In this document: positions 51,901 to 58,860 of the stretch, one piece after another | How positions within the stretch are numbered: position 1 is the first letter of the stretch | How the letters are laid out: every line of letters starts with the position of its first letter | Origin: Atherix ibis | Lineage: Eukaryota > Arthropoda > Insecta > Diptera > Athericidae | NCBI GenBank assembly: GCA_958298945.1 | Contig: OY282606.1 | Coordinates: forward strand, 46,699,920 to 46,763,919 | Length of the DNA stretch: 64,000 nucleotides | Direction: 5' to 3' | Position numbers and translations under genes: made by a program | The notes under the pieces: generated by a model | Told to the model about the DNA's origin: nothing | Databases searched by the model: none | What the model saw: only the letters and a program-made list of their open reading frames with translations

Positions 51901-52669
51901 GTCTGGTCGTATGAGTACCGGCAGTGCATGTAGCGGAACTAGCTTGGGTGATAGTGGCACACATTCTGATCACGAGGATCGCCGAACTTTATTCGCTCAA
52001 ACATGTCGACCGGGGTGTCCAGGCTCTCTCCTGGACAATTACATGATCCCACCAGCCCCACGACCTGTTCTTACACCCGGCTCCACACCAACTTCCGGTT
52101 GCGAAGAGAAAGACCGCTTAGTATACACTCACCACCGAACACCAACACCGACTAGCCCCGTATCTGAACACTACGTTATGTTCCCATCGAATATTCCTGT
52201 CTACTCTACCGCAAATGAAACAACGGCGAACTGCAATGGCAGCGACTCACTGCCCTACTGTGGACTCAATACAATTGTCGAAACCAAAGAAACTCCACCA
52301 GAGGTTAACATTACCTTGCAACCAATTAAAGTACAAAAAACCGATATCGCTTATACACATTCACATCGGCATCCTTGCAGCTCATTCAAACCCTCGCCGA
52401 CACATAACGGTAGCGTTACTATTGTCGAAAAGGCTAACAGCAACTATCAGAATGATATTGCTGACATTCGAAAAGAGATGAGCGACATCTATAAGAATAT
52501 TAATGGACTGAATGCGCCTGAGGAAAAGGAAATTACCAAAGTAGTTAAGAACTTTAAGGATTGCTCAGAACTAAATTTTTCACGACAAAACAGTATCGAA
52601 AACCAATCAAGCATCAAAGTTACCGAAAATAACGATAATAACCAAGATCACGAATACATGAACATATGA
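27914..52669 (+). CDS. stumps: Stumps/Dof (Heartbroken) FGF-receptor adaptor, 7 coding exons
   Basis: Spliced from 27914-27944, 49188-49323, 49464-49681, 49771-50115, 50183-50476, 50550-50740 and 50810-52669, this gives 1024 residues, close to the roughly 1000 of Drosophila Stumps. Every junction is GT-AG and keeps phase. In order: a TIR-like N-terminal region (about 11-150, with ILIITAKQSERAILWANFLK), the DBB domain shared with vertebrate BCAP and BANK1 (about 184-320), an ankyrin-like segment (about 343-405, TLLHFAAKMGLERLC), a tyrosine-rich tail and a coiled coil (about 680-712, EKQEQLEKMREEYERIQRQI). In flies this cytoplasmic protein links the FGF receptors Heartless and Breathless to Ras/MAPK signalling through phosphotyrosine docking of Corkscrew. 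Tail motifs fit this: YMEM (461), YINI (486), YMNE (597), YMIP (816) and a C-terminal YMNI (1021). The first exon is the least certain part. Confidence 0.93.
29021..29077. repeat. Perfect 26-bp hairpin, 5-nt loop (first of a tandem pair)
   Basis: The arms 29021-29046 and 29052-29077 are exact reverse complements, including a run of seven C matched by seven G. It is followed one base later by a second hairpin. Confidence 0.95.
29079..29127. repeat. Perfect 20-bp hairpin, 9-nt loop (second of a tandem pair)
   Basis: The arms 29079-29098 (CATCTGACCAGCATTTGGTA) and 29108-29127 are exact reverse complements. Only base 29078 separates it from the preceding hairpin, and the two share no sequence. 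Confidence 0.95.
30975..31065. repeat. Long interrupted palindrome around a 16-bp perfect core
   Basis: The core arms are 31000-31015 and 31024-31039, perfect over 16 bp with an 8-nt loop. Further pairing continues outward with almost the same centre: 30988-30996 with 31043-31051, and 30975-30980 with 31060-31065. The pattern looks like one long inverted repeat that has begun to decay at its base. Confidence 0.85.
32230..32775 (-). mobile_element. Decayed RTE-like retrotransposon, C-terminal end
   Basis: On the minus strand: SRVAADNSMDI, SPHVFFESLGSQQKPLRTLI, then RMDDCRGYLTMIYWSVATTT and SVWMRETLLGKSPFMVSEDK. This is the C-terminal region also seen at 2.8, 40.3 and 62.4 kb. It contains stops and at least one frameshift, and lacks the RT core. 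It abuts the + I-like fragment at about 32780. Confidence 0.75.
32785..33400 (+). mobile_element. Decayed I-like retrotransposon 3' end
   Basis: It aligns by eye with the 22.64-23.36 kb copy: the ATCTGGTCAACTG segment of the RNase H end at 32878, the conserved AGTCTACTGAACAAC at 33040, a CxxC-like HAISVVINYY remnant near 33120, and the 3' UTR GACCAAATGGCCTCATGGTT at 33314. It is heavily mutated. Confidence 0.7.
35103..35165. repeat. Perfect 23-bp hairpin, 17-nt loop
   Basis: The arms 35103-35125 and 35143-35165 are exact reverse complements (core CATCTATCCCTTATA). The loop is purine-rich. It lies in plain intronic DNA. Confidence 0.94.
36250..36900 (-). mobile_element. Decayed Tc1/mariner-type transposase fragment
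   Basis: On the minus strand, the region 36530-36420 encodes, across two frameshifts, IARKVP, RFFDVS and PRLCDL/MPLDF, equivalent to the segment around the catalytic DLTPLDFFLWG. Further along (36875-36615) are remnants such as VIYKALKTHKGLWRSRYTRE, shared with the 19.2-kb copy (YRALKTHKWLSRGRS). It is inactive. Confidence 0.6.
39000..39500 (-). mobile_element. Decayed I-like retrotransposon 3' end, antisense
   Basis: The minus strand from about 39500 to 39000 carries the same C-terminal tail and 3' UTR as the other copies (NQSTQQPF near 39360; GTCGCCAAATAGCTTAATCG at the 39000 end). Frameshifts and stops are present. It runs directly into RTE-like sequence on the + strand near 39500. Confidence 0.7.
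39500..40590 (+). mobile_element. Decayed RTE-like retrotransposon, probably two joined pieces
   Basis: The + strand shows LLYKILVLPVLMYSLGTWVL (39766-39825), the thumb/connection motif of RTE elements. After that LGLNINEGVKLVY (39958-39996) appears, which normally lies upstream of it, and a second LMYS-type segment follows near 40190. The order shows a partial duplication or two insertions. The 3' end reads RWAGHLL-like, RRKAEK and GLDQTCTCCALNDDE up to about 40590. Stops are frequent. Confidence 0.75.
43835..43870. repeat. Short direct repeat, 20-bp unit
   Basis: GCCGATTTAAGTCTTATATA at 43835-43854 is followed directly by GCCGATTTAAGTCTAA. It looks like a recent replication slippage event. 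Confidence 0.85.
45208..45310 (-). mobile_element. Candidate tRNA-derived SINE, copy 1
   Basis: On the minus strand, a TTAGTGACACTAGG segment (A-box-like) is followed by GAGTTCGAATTT (B-box-like, at 45262-45271 on +). It aligns with the copy near 46.25 kb but lacks about 20 bases between the boxes. No tail or target-site duplication was established. Confidence 0.4.
45913..45948. repeat. 18-bp direct tandem duplication
   Basis: AATTTGGGATTTGCAAAG occurs twice in a row (45913-45930, 45931-45948), identical except for the last base. Confidence 0.9.
46228..46325 (-). mobile_element. Candidate tRNA-derived SINE, copy 2
   Basis: On the minus strand, CTTAGTGACAGTCGGA (A-box-like) is followed about 30 bases later by GAGTTCGATTCC, an exact match to the Pol III B box consensus GWTCRANNC (46255-46264 on +). 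The spacing suits a tRNA head, but the acceptor stem does not fold and flanking sequence is not tRNA-like, so a working tRNA gene is unlikely. Confidence 0.45.
49188..49323 (+). CDS. stumps: stumps coding exon 2
   Basis: Acceptor TTTAATTACAG, donor GTGAGA. It encodes DNCRGTNMDDILIITAKQSE, then RAILWANFLKNRFDKITKQR and GRQPF. This is the start of the TIR-like region. A nearby alternative AG (49195-49196, GCAG) would shift the frame into a stop, which supports the acceptor chosen. Confidence 0.88.
49464..49681 (+). CDS. stumps: stumps coding exon 3
   Basis: Acceptor TTATTTTAG, donor GTAAGA. It encodes NFIYIKMDEGSLTPEIVQKC, then ILQIVILCPALVSLPHS and GILLEVTEDKVLEIHKT. The alternating hydrophobic strands fit the central part of the TIR-like fold. 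Confidence 0.92.
49771..50115 (+). CDS. stumps: stumps coding exon 4
   Basis: Acceptor GATTTTATAG, donor GTAAAT. It finishes the TIR-like region (RRWRRCVVRDHDQSFVGNVL) and begins the DBB domain (VVPRKVKVGQNKVMVLLLDP, then IIIEKAGDIIEITNYKKRN). Confidence 0.92.
50183..50476 (+). CDS. stumps: stumps coding exon 5
   Basis: Acceptor TTTAATGCAG, donor GTAAGT. It encodes the rest of the DBB domain and the segment after it: SRLRELEQLLRTQTSPIEFM and CHSLGIGPSEQDTLDLHLLQ. The latter resembles the conserved helical portion in BCAP-type proteins. Confidence 0.92.
50550..50740 (+). CDS. stumps: stumps coding exon 6 (ankyrin-like)
   Basis: Acceptor TTTGAATAG, donor GTAATA. It encodes EEYPTLLHFAAKMGLERLCL and NKTPSDLAEQEGHLKLAKSL, a clear ankyrin-type pattern with TPSDLA in place of TPLHLA. 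Confidence 0.93.
50810..52669 (+). CDS. stumps: stumps terminal coding exon 7
   Basis: Acceptor TATTGCAG. It encodes residues 406-1024 in one 619-codon frame ending in TGA. The ATG at 50768 belongs to the intron. The exon carries all tyrosine docking motifs, a Ser-rich block (SSLSLQSVSSSSSSGRMSTG), Pro-Thr stretches (RPVLTPGSTPTSG) and the coiled coil. GC content is clearly above the surrounding DNA. Shadow frames on both strands should be ignored. Confidence 0.96.
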   Translation, partial: QINEFTTMYHYFKGISDTSANKIIVEAQIESPSLKPKKMDPEPPKKEVESRIQVDYMEMSGSGNGSDQDSTGTLAVTNLNYINIDSQEDCNLQSSSENLLAKNIDQVKVLDETEVLSNVLKITEPPYYQSNANNKSDQFSQECSNLLENCNTSNTSSQADYILQPSNIPVHNPELSDYLTHPSNRPVEMANYMNEPLCRYIRKPEEDDSHFMLSFEKKGRDIKSKNGTLKRNGSTASKGNVEDELAEILTDFKNNVLSIKEVEQLVDKWKNRNDVKQSVKEKQEQLEKMREEYERIQRQIKDHMKRPTPFERIRKFFSRSKSNVSKHTSESEDSMDTKSCTISFQSNQRPISSLSLQSVSSSSSSGRMSTGSACSGTSLGDSGTHSDHEDRRTLFAQTCRPGCPGSLLDNYMIPPAPRPVLTPGSTPTSGCEEKDRLVYTHHRTPTPTSPVSEHYVMFPSNIPVYSTANETTANCNGSDSLPYCGLNTIVETKETPPEVNITLQPIKVQKTDIAYTHSHRHPCSSFKPSPTHNGSVTIVEKANSNYQNDIADIRKEMSDIYKNINGLNAPEEKEITKVVKNFKDCSELNFSRQNSIENQSSIKVTENNDNNQDHEYMNI

Positions 52670-53759
52670 AACTGGACAACACAACAAAATGAAGTGTTTC
52701 CATTTAAAATTTCAATAGTTTTTATCAAAAATTTTATTTAATCGATCTAATTTCATATCTTATGTAGAGAGGAGAAAATAAAGTTTCAAATAAAATATGT
52801 CCTTATGAACAATTTTTAGAAAATTCACTAAAATTTTAAATTGTACACGAAAAAAGGGTTATGTGCAAAGTGAAAATGCTCCTAGTTTTAATATGATCGT
52901 AGGAGTAAAAACTAAAAATAAAATGAAAACAAATTTTTATATATTTTTTTAAAAACAAATCTTACCATTTTTAAGTAATCGTTTTTTTTAATGTTGAAAA
53001 GTATATGCACATAAAACCAGTTTTCTTTTTAAGTATGAAAATACCACAAAAAAAAAAAAAAATTCTAAAAAAATTTAACGCGTAATAAATGTTATCAAAT
53101 AAATAATAATTATTCTAAGTTGGTAGAACAAAGGATTATTTTATTATGCATATAATATATGTAATTTTGTAATAAAATTAATCAAAAAATTAATTCGATT
53201 TGTTTGCCTTTTGAATTTGACTTTAGTATTATTTCAGCCCAATAAGGACTCTTGTTCAGTTAAAATAATTATTAGATAAGCGCAGTCTTCTTTTTATCAT
53301 ACTTTGATTTTAGTAGATGGTTTTAATGGGTTTAATTAAATTGTCGATTTAATCCACTGAATAATAATAATATTTTTCAGTTAACTTCCAAAGGATTTTT
53401 TTAAATTCCGGACCGTAGCTCCGAATATGGTTTAATCAAAATTACATTCAAAATAAATCAACGAAAACTAAACTTATTTTGTCAGGAGTGAATTTTCAGT
53501 TTGTCATTTTAAAAAAATATTTATCTTGATATACGTACCGAAAGAGTTTTCACAACCAAGTATTGCTACAAGAATCAAAATAAGACTTCTGGGTTAAAAT
53601 TTCTTATAAAACAATTTTTTTGAACGTTTATTTATACAAAAAATCCAATCACTCAGCCTACATGACACTGGTAGTAAAATGAAGGCATTTTTCTTTATAG
53701 TTATTACGAAGGTCAAAATGATGTATTTATATTAAGTGTTCCTTTATTTACCTAATTGT
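52670..53759 (+). other. stumps 3' UTR and AT-rich flank
   Basis: Two AATAAA poly(A) signals lie 108-125 bases after the stop (52777-52782 and 52789-52794). After that the DNA is anonymous and AT-rich. I infer that the transcript ends near 52.8 kb. Confidence 0.65.
52777..52794 (+). terminator. Tandem AATAAA poly(A) signals of stumps
   Basis: Two canonical hexamers spaced 12 bases apart, shortly downstream of the stop codon. A T/GT-rich element near 52795-52820 is weak. Confidence 0.6.
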
Positions 53760-54475
53760 TAATAGTTTTTTTATGACCTGATAGTCTTTAGGATATGTGC
53801 GAGGAGTTAGTTTAGGTGAACCTTTAACGACGTTTGCATCGGTTATTTAAATGAGAAAGTTCTTTGAGCCAGTTGAATATAAAGAGACGTTGAAATTAAA
53901 TTTCGTGAAACAAATTATTAATTTTGGCAAGATTAAAGAGGGGATTAGGAAAAGAATTGATGGATTAAGCAGATTCACGATCGATGGAATCTTACTAGCA
54001 AATTAACTCTGGAGGTTCTGGCTGTCCTGCGTAGAATAGTTGAGACTGCCGTCGTAAATTTTACATACAGGATGAGGACGGCTACGAAAATGGATATTTT
54101 GGGTAAAAGAGGAGCGGTATGTCCAATCATTACCTTGAGAAATTTTCTCGCCGACAATTTAGAACTGGTCGTTGAAATATATTAGCTTCTTATCTACACC
54201 AGCCAAGAGATGTAATTTGTCATTTCTTAAGCAGATGTGATATCTTCGCAATAACTGTATACTCTGAACTGCGATTCCTCTTCATCAACTAATCTATTAA
54301 CTTAACTTTGAACCCATCACAATCCGATACCCCTAAAATTCAGTAGATTATGCCGGATGCCATCCAAAGCCGGATCCGTAGTGTCCCTACAAATAGCTTC
54401 GAATACAGCACGACTATATGTAAAGATGAACTTCGTTCGATCAATAAGGAGTTGAAGGGCAAAATCAAAAGTGTA
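53760..54475 (-). mobile_element. Decayed I-like retrotransposon 3' end between stumps and the P450
   Basis: On the minus strand, 54470-54300 reads IFTYSRAVFEAI and DGIRHNLLNFRGIGL, RNase H-like. Then 54157-53975 gives SARKFLKVMIGHTAPLLPKI, where intact copies have the zinc-knuckle region. The 3' UTR end with TAAACTAACTCCTCGCACAT lies near 53790. Stops and shifts throughout. Confidence 0.65.
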
Positions 54476-54711
54476 TATTTTTTTAGATAAAGATAATAAT
54501 TTATTTAATGGTCGCTGTTTTCAGCCCTAAATAAAAAAGTTTACACGAATTTCTGGAAAATTTAAATAAAATGTAAGAATTAAAGAAAAAATTTAAAACG
54601 CTTTTTTTATATGTTTTAGTTGTAAAAATATATTCTAACAAAAATATAGATTTGTTCTCTAAAATATGGTTTATTTCATAACAAAATAAAAAAAACGTTT
54701 CCCATTAAACT

Positions 54712-54739
54712 TTTATTTTAAGTTGCAATATTATTTATT
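54712..54739 (-). terminator. Poly(A) signals of the P450 gene
   Basis: TTTATT on the + strand at 54734-54739 and 54712-54717 gives AATAAA on the minus strand, 53-75 bases after the P450 stop. A typical position. Confidence 0.6.
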
Positions 54740-54791
54740 TGGATACCTTATCTTCCCTGTCACTTCTGTTCAAATAAACAAAAAGAGAATT

Positions 54792-55213
54792 TTAAATTCT
54801 TTTTCGTACTTGCAGTTTGATTTCCCCTTCAAAATGAGTGTTTATTGAAAGTGTAGAATGTTTAGTAGTATTAATAGTATCTGAGGTGACTGAGGGGTTA
54901 ATTTCAAATCTCTTCAGAATAGATACTAGAACAATTTTAATTTGCACAGAGCTTGACTTGAATCCAATACATAATTTTGGACCCTCACCAAATGGTATGA
55001 ATGGCATTTCGGTAAATGGTTTCTTCGTACCCGAAAATCTTTCTGGACGGAACTCGTCTGGTTCTGGATAGAATTTCTCATCTTTGTGAATAGCTGGTAT
55101 AGAAATGATTATTTGCACTCCTTTTTCTAAAACCATATCGGTATCGGGAATTCTATAATCTTTTGCACATTGTCTAACTAGAAAATTTGCTGTCGAATAT
55201 TTACGTAACGTTT
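54792..55213 (-). CDS. P450 exon 3
   Basis: Acceptor ATTTTTATAG. It starts with the K-helix ETLRKY, followed by VLEKGVQIIISIPAIHKDE, EFRPERF and the haem-binding loop, and ends with EGEIKLQVRKRI and a stop. Confidence 0.93.
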
Positions 55214-56425
55214 CTATAAAAATGTAAATAATGTTAAAAAAATTGATTATTTATTCACTTCTATTTAAGTTTTACCATCAATCACAGCATCTAAATATTT
55301 CATATCATTTATCGATTCATAAGTTATCTCTCCAGAATGTTGTGACAATATCGAGTCGATTTCTTGCTGCAGTTTCTTTTGAATTTCAAAATTTTCTGAT
55401 AATTCGTGCAAACAAAATGCAATAATATTCGCTGGGGATTCAAAGCTACCCAATGAAAGGATGAAAATCTGTCCGGCAATTTCATCAATGCTTATTTCGC
55501 GTAAAAATTCCGAGTCATTAAATTTATTTTCACTTTTTTTTAGGGGAGTTATTTTGCCATCCCAAAGGGAAAAAAATCGTTGCAAAAGATCATCCCCGTG
55601 AAAAGTGTCATTTTGTCTTTTTAATAAATTTTCTTTTGTAAATTTAAAAATATGTTTTGTTGTTTCCGAATGGACAAATTTCAATCCAAGAAATTTTGCC
55701 ATTTTCGGTGCAAAAAAGATTAAAAGTTGTTTAATAACATTTTTAAAACTTTTTTCGAAGAACTATAAAAAATATGGAAAATATTTAAATTCATTTAATT
55801 ATAAAATCATATTTTTATGTACTTTTTCACATGCTATTGTTAGATCATGATCATCTTCTGTTCCAAATAGTGTCTGGCAAGTTACAGTCATTATGTACTT
55901 TTGCAGCACAGGATATGGTATTAGATCCTCTTGAGACCTGCTTTTTTCTTCCATTAATTCTAATAATGGTTTTGTGGAATGCAGTAAAATTGGAAATTGT
56001 TCTTTAATTTTACCGGATGTAAACTCATGCATCAGAAATCGTCTCATTTTCTTCCATTTATCACCTTTCATATTTAATAAATTTCCCGATAACGGATCAT
56101 TTAAAATGTTACTATTTAAAGGACGATCATAGAAAATGTTAAAATCCTGCTTGAGTATTTGCTGTATTAGTTTTGAATCGCGTATTAATAGTATTGGCTC
56201 GAAAATTGTATAAAATCCAACGACGGGTGCATTTGTACTTTTATATATATCCACAAACACATCACTGGGTGATTTTTTCATTAGTATATTTGGCCAAAAA
56301 CTTCCAAAAGGCAAAGTTGGCTTAACAAACGGAATTCTTCGTCTTTCCCAATAACTATACACATTCTGGATATAATAATATATGCCTAGAAATATTATTA
56401 ATAAGCTACAAAGAAACACGAACAT
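54792..56425 (-). CDS. CYP6-like cytochrome P450, three exons, apparently intact
   Basis: Exons 56425-55823, 55762-55276 and 55213-54792 (minus) splice with two introns of about 60 bp into 503 residues, the usual length for this family. It is a predicted ER-anchored haem monooxygenase; the CYP6 group often acts on plant compounds and insecticides, but the substrate is unknown. Visible motifs are the N-terminal membrane anchor (FVFLCSLLIIFLGIYYYI, about 2-19), the WxxxR of helix C (W124, R128), ExxR (E364-R367), PERF (420-423) and the haem loop FGEGPKLCIG with C445. Two departures from consensus: the I-helix AGxET/S motif reads GSFES (306-310), and the haem-loop Arg is Lys (K443). The frame has no stop, so I take it as functional. 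It is convergent with stumps. Confidence 0.93.
55276..55762 (-). CDS. P450 exon 2
   Basis: Acceptor TTTTTTATAG, donor GTAAAA. It begins FFEKSFKNVIKQLLIFFAPK, typical of CYP6 proteins, and holds the I-helix EIAGQIFILSLGSFES. It leaves one base that completes the Glu of ExxR. The ATG at 55702 is internal. Confidence 0.92.
55823..56425 (-). CDS. P450 exon 1
   Basis: 201 codons, ATG at 56425, ending in phase 0 at TGTGAAAAA before donor GTACAT. It encodes the membrane anchor, YWERRRIPFVKP and the helix B-F region. The donor is non-consensus; reading on would add seven codons before a stop, so splicing here is needed. Confidence 0.9.
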
Positions 56426-58337
56426 TGTTCTTGACTGTAAGTAACTAAATTATTAACTACCAAAGATTTATACATTATCTTCTCATGTAACCCCAACATT
56501 TGTTTTCAACTTTCAACTGCTTACAAATATTTTGATAACACCAAGTTCAGGTTATCTGGTTTATTATGAAATCAGTCATAATAAATGATATTTTATTATC
56601 ATTACATGTTTATACAATATATAATTTTAAATATATATAGAATTTTTCAAATCTATTTAATGTTACATTCAGTTATATTGTATTAGTACGATAATATTTT
56701 TGTGCAAATTTATGCGAACATATAATAATATTTCTATTAGTAATATTATTATACGTTAATATAAATTGAGGAAGGGATTTAACGAGTTCTAGGCGCAAAA
56801 ATATTTTGGACTTTTGTTTTAATCTCATAGATGGCACTGTGTGATTGAATAAAGTTTTAGATTACTTCTTGAGTATGGGGACGATGGTTTGATTATTTTA
56901 ATATTGACTTTAATGAACTCAAAGGATATATTCAGAAGCCTATGAGTAGAGCATTTTTTATATAATCTTGTGTCCTTAGAATTTTCATAGGATATACCAG
57001 AGCCATCATATATGGGACATTACATTATACTTTAATTTAAGGAAGATATTTGAGAATTTACAAAAGATATTTGTCATACATTTATCCAAGCGTATAAAAG
57101 TTAGTTCTTTCCTATGATGAAGAATTTTTACCTAATAATTTGTTTTTAATAGCCAAGAATTAGCATGTAAATTTTACACAAAGAGACGTAAGTACAAAGC
57201 TCGACAAAAACAGGAACTATACAAAATATTCTGCGTGTAAGAACATTTTTTTTAATTTTAAATGCTTTCCCAACTTTAAGAAATAAATAATTTCACGCTG
57301 AATACTGAAATAAGAAATTTTAAAATAGCTGTTCATAGAATAAGAAAAAATTACATTAACAAATTTGTACTTATTTGGACAATGATTGCCCAGCAAAAGA
57401 CAATATTTTCATAGTTGAAACAGTTGAAAAATTTTATGTTACAGTTGCGTAGGCAGATGACAGTTAAAGAAGATTTTACAGTATTTTTGACAATTTGTTA
57501 TTATTAGATTTATTTTATGGTTTTCAAAGAAAATTTGCAATTTACCATTAAATTATGGTTTCAATCTGATTGACAAAATAAATACATTACAGGTTATTAT
57601 AACATCATGGAAACTATTCTATTTGTAGATACCGTAAAATCAAGCAAGTGAAAATAACTTGACAGTGATTTTGTTATTTGGATTTTCATAAACAGGTGAT
57701 ATTTTGGTATTATTACTAGTATATGTGTATTTATTACTTAATAAAAGTTTAGTTTTATGTAAACAATTTTACTCAAATGAAACATAAAAACAATTTTGGA
57801 TATTATTAAGCAGAAAAGAAAATATAGACCCATTTGTGTAGGCAACTTTATCTATTTATAGAATATTGAATAGCGTCAATGATCCAAAACTGATTTCCAA
57901 AGATGCTGCCCCCAATAATCATATTCCATCCTTTGCAGTCGTCCTACAAATTGGCACCAGTAAAATTGCAGTCGACATTGCAGTTGATCTTCCTAATAAT
58001 CACCGAATATCTTACAGCTCCTGTAGCTGTTCATAGCACTTGCAAAGATCTGATACTGAATAGCATTCGGAAAAGCCTATTCACATATCTATCCACAACA
58101 GTATGATCCCAGGTCTAGTAGAGATCTTTGATCCTTTAACTTACTTTCCAATAACTTTTTTAATAAATTCAAGGCCAATAATTTTCTCCATTAAATATAA
58201 CTCAAATTTCTACTTTCACCGCACTAACACTGCGACTATTCTCAAATAGGAATCTGCTTTCTTTCTCATACTTTTAGTCGCTAAGTTATCTCAAAGTTGT
58301 AGTGCTACATGATGTTGATCCTGGCAGATATATTTGG
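56426..58337. other. P450 upstream flank and AT-rich intergenic DNA
   Basis: The P450 promoter should lie just above 56425; no TATA box is certain. A slightly GC-richer patch at 57900-58140 has an open 67-codon + frame with no recognisable product. Confidence 0.45.
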
Positions 58338-58406
58338 GAAATATCATGTAAATTTCAGGAATAGTAAAATTTTTTTTTTACTATTCTGAAATTTACATGA
58401 TATTTC
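58338..58406. repeat. 31-bp hairpin with one bulge
   Basis: The arm 58338-58369 (start GAAATATCATGTAAATTTCA) pairs with 58376-58406 over 31 base pairs, with a single extra G at 58358-58359 and a T-rich loop of six bases. It is the longest stem found in the window. Confidence 0.93.
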
Positions 58407-58599
58407 GCTTTTTTTTATGAAATATCTTCTTTTAAATAAAATACATTTGTCTCATAGTAAAAATTAGAGTAACATCTGCTAAATTTTTACTTAAGAATTT
58501 ATAAATTAATTAGGGAAACTATTAAAAACTGACACAACATTAAAAGAAATTGGAGTGAATAAGTGTGCATATTAGTTTGTTTCTATGTTAGGACTCTTA

Positions 58600-58860
58600 A
58601 ATAAGAGGTTGAGGGCATTTTTAAGCGACATGATCATAAGGCTATTTGGTGACATCATATTACTTGTGAGTTCACATTACCAACTTTTTAATTAAACTAC
58701 TCGAACATAAGTTGGAGGGAGCAATTAGAAGTTTTTAAGTATTCTGGAGTATATTGTATTATTTTAGAAAATAATTAAAAATAATGCTAAGAAAAATACT
58801 GATTGAGTCCAGCAGATTCACAATGCAAAAAGTTTTATAAAAGAAATTCTGACAAGGTTA
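58600..58860 (-). mobile_element. I-like retrotransposon 3' UTR fragment, antisense
   Basis: On the minus strand, GTCACCAAATAGCCTTATGA (from 58653 down) matches the 39.0-kb copy GTCGCCAAATAGCTTAATCG. The weakly coding part before it ends near 58860. Short and strongly decayed. Confidence 0.55.

Noticed and set aside
55799..55822. Read-through end HKNMIL of P450 exon 1
   Set aside because: A donor at 55821-55822 and acceptor at 55763-55764 restore a typical CYP6 sequence, so the read-through is intron.
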